Origin: CADEED01 sp046733635
GTDB lineage: Bacteria > Pseudomonadota > Gammaproteobacteria > Steroidobacterales > Steroidobacteraceae
Reading direction: 5' to 3'
Length of the DNA: 24,878 nucleotides
Assembly: GCA_046733635.1 (NCBI GenBank)
Contig: JBKPPO010000336.1
Span: 1-24,878 of the forward strand
Made by a program: the position numbers and the translations under genes. Below, in pieces: positions 20,552-24,878 of the stretch (the first letter of the stretch is position 1; the number at the start of each line of letters is the position of its first letter). The notes under the pieces are model-generated. The model was not told the origin of the DNA. It did no database searches and was given only the letters and a program-made list of their open reading frames with translations.

Positions 20552-21465
20552 TGAGCGCCCGCGCCCTCCAGCTGCGTGAAGGCAATGCCCCATCGCGCGA
20601 CCGCCTGACCACCACGATCTTCATGGCGGCGCTCGTGCATGGCGTGATCATCGTCGGCATCACCTTCGGCGCGCCGCGCTCCAAGGAAGGCCTGCCGCGC
20701 GGGCTCGAGGTCATCATCGTCTCGAACGACGTGCCCGAGGCGCAGAAGAACGAAACCGCCGCCTACCTCGCGCAGCGCACGCAGCTCGGCTCCGGGAACT
20801 CAGCCGATGCCGACGAGGCCCATTCGCTGCGCGCGGCCTCGGAATACGCCGCGCATGACGGCCGCGTGGATGGCACGACCTTCGAGGACGATGCCGGCGC
20901 GCTGATGTCCACGGCCGACGACCGCGTACTAACTACCAGCGGCTCCATGCCCGAGATCCTGTACTTCGCCCCGCCCGCCAGCCTGACGGAGATGACCGAG
21001 GTGCCGGTGCTCACCGAAGGCAACAACGAACGCGACAAGATCGGCGTGGACGATGCGCGCGACCAGAAGATCCATGGCCCGCAGCGCGACGAGCTGTGGG
21101 TGACGCCTGACACGCGCGAGGCGTTGCTGGCGCCCTACCTCGTGAGCTGGCGAACCAAGATCGAGCGCCTGGGCACCATGAACTACCCGCAGGCGGCCTG
21201 GCGCGCGCCCGCGACGCGCAATCCTGATGTGGAAGTCGTCATCCTGGCCGACGGCTCGCTCGAATCCGCCGTCATCAAGCGTTCCAGCGGCTCCGCCAAA
21301 CTCGACCAGGCGGCGCTCGACATCCTGAAACTGGCCAGCCCGTTCGACCCTTTCCCCAAGGAGATGGCCGACAAATACCGCCTGTTGCGTTTCACCTACC
21401 AGTGGCAGTTCGAGGGTGAGAAACCCCGCCGCGGAATCCTTTCAGCTCCCCGCGATTCGCAATAG
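20551..21465 (+). CDS. TonB family protein, TonB3-like
   Basis: Inner-membrane energy transducer related to TonB. 304 residues. Seen: one N-terminal transmembrane helix (about 19-40) with a conserved His-Gly in LVHGVIIVG (28-36), matching the functional histidine of TonB, a mainly acidic central region (about 55-190) without the usual Pro-Lys/Pro-Glu repeats, and a C-terminal TonB domain (about 192-290) with YLVSWRTKIERLGTMNYP, then VEVVILADGSLESAVIKRSSG. In P. aeruginosa the gene in this place, tonB3, is needed for twitching, so a role beside the pilus genes is likelier than general siderophore uptake. The receptor partner here is unknown. Confidence 0.85.
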   Translation: MSARALQLREGNAPSRDRLTTTIFMAALVHGVIIVGITFGAPRSKEGLPRGLEVIIVSNDVPEAQKNETAAYLAQRTQLGSGNSADADEAHSLRAASEYAAHDGRVDGTTFEDDAGALMSTADDRVLTTSGSMPEILYFAPPASLTEMTEVPVLTEGNNERDKIGVDDARDQKIHGPQRDELWVTPDTREALLAPYLVSWRTKIERLGTMNYPQAAWRAPATRNPDVEVVILADGSLESAVIKRSSGSAKLDQAALDILKLASPFDPFPKEMADKYRLLRFTYQWQFEGEKPRRGILSAPRDSQ

Positions 21466-21475
21466 ACTGTGCCGC

Positions 21476-22042
21476 ATGAAAGGCGGCGTCACTTCTCTCT
21501 CCAATCACCTGCTGATCGCGATGCCGCAGCTCGCCGATCCGAATTTTTCGCAGACGGTCTCGCTGATCTGCGAGCACGGCGAAAAAGGCGCGCTCGGCAT
21601 CGTGCTGAACCGCCCGCTGTCGATGACGCTCTCGGAAGTCTTCGAGCAGATGAAGATCGATCCCACGGACAAACGAGCCGCGGATCTGCCCGTGTTGCGC
21701 GGTGGCCCCGTGCACCAGGATCGTGGCTTCGTCCTGCACCGCCCGGGCGGCGAATGGGACTCGACACACAAGATCTCCGACCAGATCCAGGTCACCACCT
21801 CGCGCGACGTGCTCGCGGCCATGGCTTCGGGCACGGGTCCGGAGAAGGCGTTCATCGCACTCGGATATGCGGGATGGGAAGCCGGCCAGCTCGAGAAGGA
21901 GCTGCTCGACAATTCCTGGCTGTCCGTGCCCGCCGATGAAAGCGTGATCTTCGATCTGCCCTACGAGGAGCGCTGGCTCGCATCGCTCCGGCTGCTCGGC
22001 GTGGAAGCCGCGCAGCTCACCTCGTTCGCCGGACATGCCTGA
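21476..22042 (+). CDS. yqgE: YqgE/AlgH family protein
   Basis: Conserved cytoplasmic protein of unsettled function (AlgH in Pseudomonas). 188 residues from ATG 21476, chosen because the product begins as the family does, SLSNHLLIAMPQLADPNF (7-24). Further marks: VSLICEHGEKGALGIVLNRPL (a family signature, about 28-48), RGGPVHQDRGFVLH and FIALGYAGWEAGQLEKEL, then NSWLSVPADESVIFDLPYEERW. It lies between a TonB-like gene and ruvX, the usual order; its stop lies 7 bases inside ruvX. Confidence 0.95.
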   Translation: MKGGVTSLSNHLLIAMPQLADPNFSQTVSLICEHGEKGALGIVLNRPLSMTLSEVFEQMKIDPTDKRAADLPVLRGGPVHQDRGFVLHRPGGEWDSTHKISDQIQVTTSRDVLAAMASGTGPEKAFIALGYAGWEAGQLEKELLDNSWLSVPADESVIFDLPYEERWLASLRLLGVEAAQLTSFAGHA

Positions 22043-22490
22043 GCGCGCCCCCACGGCGCCCATCGTCGTCCTCGCTCTCGATTTCGGACTCAAGCGTATT
22101 GGCGTCGCCAGCGGCGACTCGCTCACGCGTTCCGCCCATCCACGCGCCACGGTTCGCAACGGCCCCCAGGGCCCGGACTGGGACGGGCTCAACCGCCAGC
22201 TCGCGGATACACGCCCGGCCCGCATCGCCGTCGGCGAGCCCTATAATGCCGACGGCTCGGTGAGCGCCCTGACCGAAGCCGCCCGGCGCTTCGCCGCCGA
22301 GCTCGCGCAACGCAGCCGATTACCCGTCGACCTCGTCGACGAGCGCTGGTCCTCGCAGGATGCCGAGGAGCGGCTGCGCGGCGCGCGCGCCAGCGGAGAA
22401 CGCCGGCGGCGGGTGACGAAGGAAGACGTGGATGCCGCCGCGGCGGCGGTCATCCTGGAACGGTGGTTCGAGATACAGAATACGAAATGA
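22035..22490 (+). CDS. ruvX: Holliday-junction resolvase-like / pre-16S rRNA nuclease YqgF
   Basis: RNase H-fold nuclease; in E. coli YqgF matures the 5' end of 16S rRNA. 151 residues from ATG 22035. Seen: LALDFGLKRIGVASGD (13-28) with catalytic D15, VGEPYNADGS (66-75), VDLVDERWSSQDAEERL (97-113) with the conserved Glu, and DVDAAAAAVILERW (131-144) with the final Asp. The typical DER(L/Y)ST becomes DERWSS. It overlaps yqgE by 8 bp and pyrB by 4 bp (ATGA). Confidence 0.93.
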   Translation: MPERAPTAPIVVLALDFGLKRIGVASGDSLTRSAHPRATVRNGPQGPDWDGLNRQLADTRPARIAVGEPYNADGSVSALTEAARRFAAELAQRSRLPVDLVDERWSSQDAEERLRGARASGERRRRVTKEDVDAAAAAVILERWFEIQNTK

Positions 22491-23437
22491 CCTCACAGAC
22501 CAGACCCAACGGCTCACTCAGGCACCTGCTCACGCTCGAAGGCCTGAGCCGGGCGCAGATCGAAGCGCTGCTCGCGCGCGCGCAGAAGTTCGTGAAGCCC
22601 ATCGGCGAGGCGCCGGTTCGCAGCGAGTCACTGGCCGGCATCACCGTCGCCAACCTGTTCACAGAGCCGTCGACGCGCACGCGTGTGTCGTTCGAGCTCG
22701 CGGCCAAACGCCTCGGCGCCGAGGTGGTGAACCTGGAAGTGCAGCTCTCGTCCCGCGTGAAGGGCGAAAGCATGCTCGACACCATCTACACGCTCGAAGC
22801 CTGTCACGTGGACGTGTTCGTGATCCGCGATGCCGAGGCCGGGGTACCGGGCCTGGTGGCCACGAATGCGAAGCCGCACGTGAGCGTACTCTCGGCGGGC
22901 GAAGGCAGCGTGTCGCATCCCACGCAGGGCCTGCTCGACGCGCTCACCGTGCTGCAATCCAAGGGCAAGTTCGACGGCCTCAAGCTCGCCATCGTCGGCG
23001 ACGTCAAACATTCACGCGTCGCGCGTTCCGCGTGGCACGTATTCCGCGCACTCGGCGTGCCGGAGATCCGCATCGTCGCGCCCAAGGCGCTGATGCCGGA
23101 AGAAGGCGAATTCGCCGGCTGCGAACGCTTCACTTCGCTCGACACCGGCATCGCCGGCGTCGACGTGGTCATGATGTTGCGCATCCAGAAGGAGCGCATG
23201 GCCACGGCGCAGATTCCCGACGCGGATCGCTACTTCGCGCAGTTCGGCCTGTCGGCCGAGCGCCTCGCGAGAGCCCGGCCGGATGCCATCGTCATGCATC
23301 CGCAGCCGATGAACCGCGGCATCGAGATCGCATCCGACGTGGCCGATGGGCCGCAGTCGGTGATCCGGGACCAGGTGCGCAATGGCGTCGCCGTGCGCAT
23401 GGCCGTGCTCGAATCCGTGATCGAGGGGCGCTCGTGA
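22487..23437 (+). CDS. pyrB: Aspartate carbamoyltransferase catalytic subunit
   Basis: Condenses carbamoyl phosphate and aspartate in the second step of UMP synthesis. 316 residues from ATG 22487, overlapping the ruvX stop. Seen: carbamoyl-phosphate site STRTR (62-66) inside FTEPSTRTRVSFE, the lysine loop SSRVKGES (88-95), GSVSHPTQGLLDAL (140-153), VGDVKHSRVARS (170-181) and HPQPMNRGIEIASDVADG (271-288). The usual HPGPMNRG has Gly replaced by Gln. Neither pyrR (upstream in Pseudomonas) nor a pyrC' pseudo-dihydroorotase gene (downstream) is present; a PyrK-like gene follows by GTGA overlap. A regulatory PyrI subunit is not here. Confidence 0.95.
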   Translation: MTSQTRPNGSLRHLLTLEGLSRAQIEALLARAQKFVKPIGEAPVRSESLAGITVANLFTEPSTRTRVSFELAAKRLGAEVVNLEVQLSSRVKGESMLDTIYTLEACHVDVFVIRDAEAGVPGLVATNAKPHVSVLSAGEGSVSHPTQGLLDALTVLQSKGKFDGLKLAIVGDVKHSRVARSAWHVFRALGVPEIRIVAPKALMPEEGEFAGCERFTSLDTGIAGVDVVMMLRIQKERMATAQIPDADRYFAQFGLSAERLARARPDAIVMHPQPMNRGIEIASDVADGPQSVIRDQVRNGVAVRMAVLESVIEGRS

Positions 23438-24351
23438 GCGCGCTGCCGCAAGAGGAAGCCGGTCGCAGCGCCGGCGTCCATCCCGCGCATCGCGGCAGCA
23501 TCTTCCTCGAAGACGGCAAGGTGCTCGCGCAGGAAGAATGGCCTGGCGATCAGTTCGTGCTGCGGGTGTCGGCGCCGAAGTGCGCGGCGCGCGCCGAACC
23601 GGGCAGCTTCGTGCATCTCACCTGCGACCCGGACGTGCCCATGCGCCGGCCACTGTCGATCCAGCGTGTGAACGCGGCCGAAGGCTGGATCGAGATCCTC
23701 TACAAGGTGATGGGCCCCGGACTGCGCGCGCTCTCGCGCCGCCGCGTGGGCGATGAGATTTCCGTACTCGGCCCGATCGGCCAGCCGTTCCGTCCGGATC
23801 CGAAGCGTCCGCGCGCGCTGCTCGTGGGTGGCGGTGTCGGCATTCCGCCGATGGTGTTCCTGGCGGAGTGGATGGTGGCGCAAGAGCGCGGCTGGAAGCC
23901 GCTGGTGCTCATGGGCTCGGAGATCCCGTTCCCGTTCAAGGCGCGCCCCTCCACCATCCTCGTGCCCGGCATTCCGGCCGGCAGCATCGCCGCGATGCCG
24001 CTGCTCGATGGCTGGGGTGTGCCCAGCCGCCTGGCGTCGAAGGCCGGCTTCCCCGGCTGCTACGACGGCTTCGTCACGCAGCTCGCGGACGAGTGGTTAG
24101 GCTCGCTCGACGCTGCGGCCAAGGCCGAAGTGGAAATCTTCAGCTGCGGCCCCACGCCCATGCTCGAAGCCGTGGCCAGGGTCGCGGCGAAGCACGGCGT
24201 GTCCTGCCAGGTCTCGCTGGAGGAATTCATGGCTTGCGCCGTGGGTGGTTGCGCCGGTTGTACCGTGAAGGTGCAGACGCCGGAGGGCCCGGCGATGAAG
24301 CGCGTCTGCGTCGACGGGCCCGTGTTCGATTCGCGCGCGGTATTCGGCTAG
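23434..24351 (+). CDS. PyrK-like dihydroorotate dehydrogenase electron-transfer subunit
   Basis: Flavin and 2Fe-2S protein that passes electrons between a class 1B PyrD and NAD. 305 residues from GTG 23434; the frame runs on upstream only as a pyrB shadow. Seen: flavin site MRRPLSIQ (70-77), LYKVMGPGLRALS (89-101), pyridine-nucleotide loop VGGGVGIPPM (131-140), and a 2Fe-2S cluster with four cysteines C268, C273, C276 and C292 in CAVGGCAGCTVKV and VCVDGPVFD. The EEFMACAVGGC and DGPVFD patterns fit PyrK better than ferredoxin-NADP reductases. Gammaproteobacteria usually carry quinone-linked class 2 PyrD, so the partner enzyme is uncertain; no pyrD is in the window. Ends 37 bp from the convergent flavoprotein gene. 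Confidence 0.85.
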   Translation: MSALPQEEAGRSAGVHPAHRGSIFLEDGKVLAQEEWPGDQFVLRVSAPKCAARAEPGSFVHLTCDPDVPMRRPLSIQRVNAAEGWIEILYKVMGPGLRALSRRRVGDEISVLGPIGQPFRPDPKRPRALLVGGGVGIPPMVFLAEWMVAQERGWKPLVLMGSEIPFPFKARPSTILVPGIPAGSIAAMPLLDGWGVPSRLASKAGFPGCYDGFVTQLADEWLGSLDAAAKAEVEIFSCGPTPMLEAVARVAAKHGVSCQVSLEEFMACAVGGCAGCTVKVQTPEGPAMKRVCVDGPVFDSRAVFG

Positions 24352-24388
24352 ACGCAAGTCGTCACCGCGCCGGCGAGGCAGGGCCGCG

Positions 24389-24878
24389 TCAGCGGCTCAG
24401 CCACGACGCTGCGGCACGCCCCGCGATCAACCCACTCGCAAGACATGCGGTGAGCAGATAGCCGCCCGTCGGCGCTTCCCAATCGATCATCTCGCCCGCG
24501 CAGAACACTCCCGGTCTTGCCGCGAGCATCAGGCCCTCATCGAGCGCCTCGAAACGAACACCGCCCGCCGTGCTGATCGCTTCGGCGATCGGGCGTGGCG
24601 CCCGCAGCGGAATACGCAACGACTTGATCGCAGTCGCAAGGCGCGCCGGATCATGCATCGCGTCGCGCGGCACGAATTCGTACAGGAGACCCACCTTGAC
24701 GCCGTCGAAACCCAGTGCGCGCCGCAGGTGCTCGGTCACCGAACGACGGGAGGAGACTCTGGCGAGCGCTGCCTGGAGTTGCTCCGTGTCGCGCGTCGGC
24801 GCGAGGTCGACGCACAGATCCGCGCGGCCCGTCGATTCGAGCGACTCTCGCAACGCGGCGGACAGCGCATAGACGGCG
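24389..24878 (-). CDS. HI0933/BaiN-type flavoprotein, C-terminal part, cut by the window edge
   Basis: Partial gene; the frame is open to the last base, so the N-terminal FAD-binding part is outside. The visible 160 or so residues contain YALSAALRESL, a helical insert with HLRRALGFDGVKVGLL, IAEAISTAGGVRFEALDEGLM and the terminal FAD-contact segment PGVFCAGEMIDWEAPTGGYL (with the following LLTACLASGLIAG). These match the NAD(P)/FAD-dependent oxidoreductase group annotated as TIGR03862. The reaction is unknown. It is convergent with the PyrK-like gene. Confidence 0.9.
   Translation of the reverse strand, partial: AVYALSAALRESLESTGRADLCVDLAPTRDTEQLQAALARVSSRRSVTEHLRRALGFDGVKVGLLYEFVPRDAMHDPARLATAIKSLRIPLRAPRPIAEAISTAGGVRFEALDEGLMLAARPGVFCAGEMIDWEAPTGGYLLTACLASGLIAGRAAASWLSR

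Noticed and set aside
22241..22246. Perfect TATAAT inside ruvX
   Set aside because: It encodes the conserved PYN of the VGEPYNADG motif and has no -35-like hexamer 16-18 bases upstream.
22432..23433. Open frame continuing upstream of the PyrK-like gene through pyrB
   Set aside because: Arg/His-rich shadow of pyrB in another frame; the PyrK homology begins only after GTG 23434.

Overview
The window is GC-rich (about two thirds G+C by eye) and densely packed, with start codons often overlapping the preceding stop (GTGA, ATGA, TAATG). The block pilG-gshB-tonB-yqgE-ruvX-pyrB, with pilG divergent from the rest, is the arrangement known around pilG in Pseudomonas aeruginosa. I therefore infer a gammaproteobacterium with type IV pili, possibly from the Steroidobacter/Nevskia/Xanthomonad side. 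The genus cannot be read from the sequence.

Layout. (1) 89-2329, plus strand: pdxH (PLP synthesis), a membrane-anchored metzincin-like protein of unknown role, and a FecE/BtuD-type ABC ATPase with no permease beside it. (2) 2313-3550, minus strand: a HisN/inositol-monophosphatase family phosphatase coupled to a small membrane-anchored unknown protein. (3) 3605-6330, plus strand: a cobalamin riboswitch, a BtuB-like TonB-dependent receptor and a PduO-type cobalamin adenosyltransferase, forming a B12 uptake and activation unit. (4) 6418-10234: ampD (minus), then bioA, rsmE, a HipA-like kinase and a DUF3037 protein (plus), the last four being overlapping genes. (5) 10248-19425, minus strand: the Pil-Chp chemosensory operon that controls twitching, in order pilG, pilH, pilI, pilJ, chpA, chpC. 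pilK (CheR) and chpB (CheB) are absent, and PilJ has no periplasmic sensor domain. (6) 19583-24351, plus strand: gshB, a TonB3-like gene, yqgE, ruvX, pyrB and a PyrK-like iron-sulfur flavoprotein. (7) 24389 to the window edge, minus strand: the C-terminal end of a HI0933/BaiN-type flavoprotein.

How the parts connect. Low B12 should relieve the riboswitch and raise BtuB and probably the adenosyltransferase. BtuB needs a TonB; the one here, by position and by homology to TonB3, is more likely tied to twitching. PilG and PilH are response regulators, PilI and ChpC are CheW-like couplers, PilJ is the receptor and ChpA the kinase. The 157-bp region between pilG and gshB holds a symmetric arrangement of promoter-like elements flanked by a perfect 9-bp inverted repeat.

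Most notable: the stripped-down Pil-Chp system, the HipA-like kinase/DUF3037 pair, the metzincin-like protein, a PyrK-like subunit beside pyrB, the pilG/gshB inverted repeat, and a recurrent GTTAG word. No RNA genes other than the riboswitch, no insertion sequences and no CRISPR arrays were seen.
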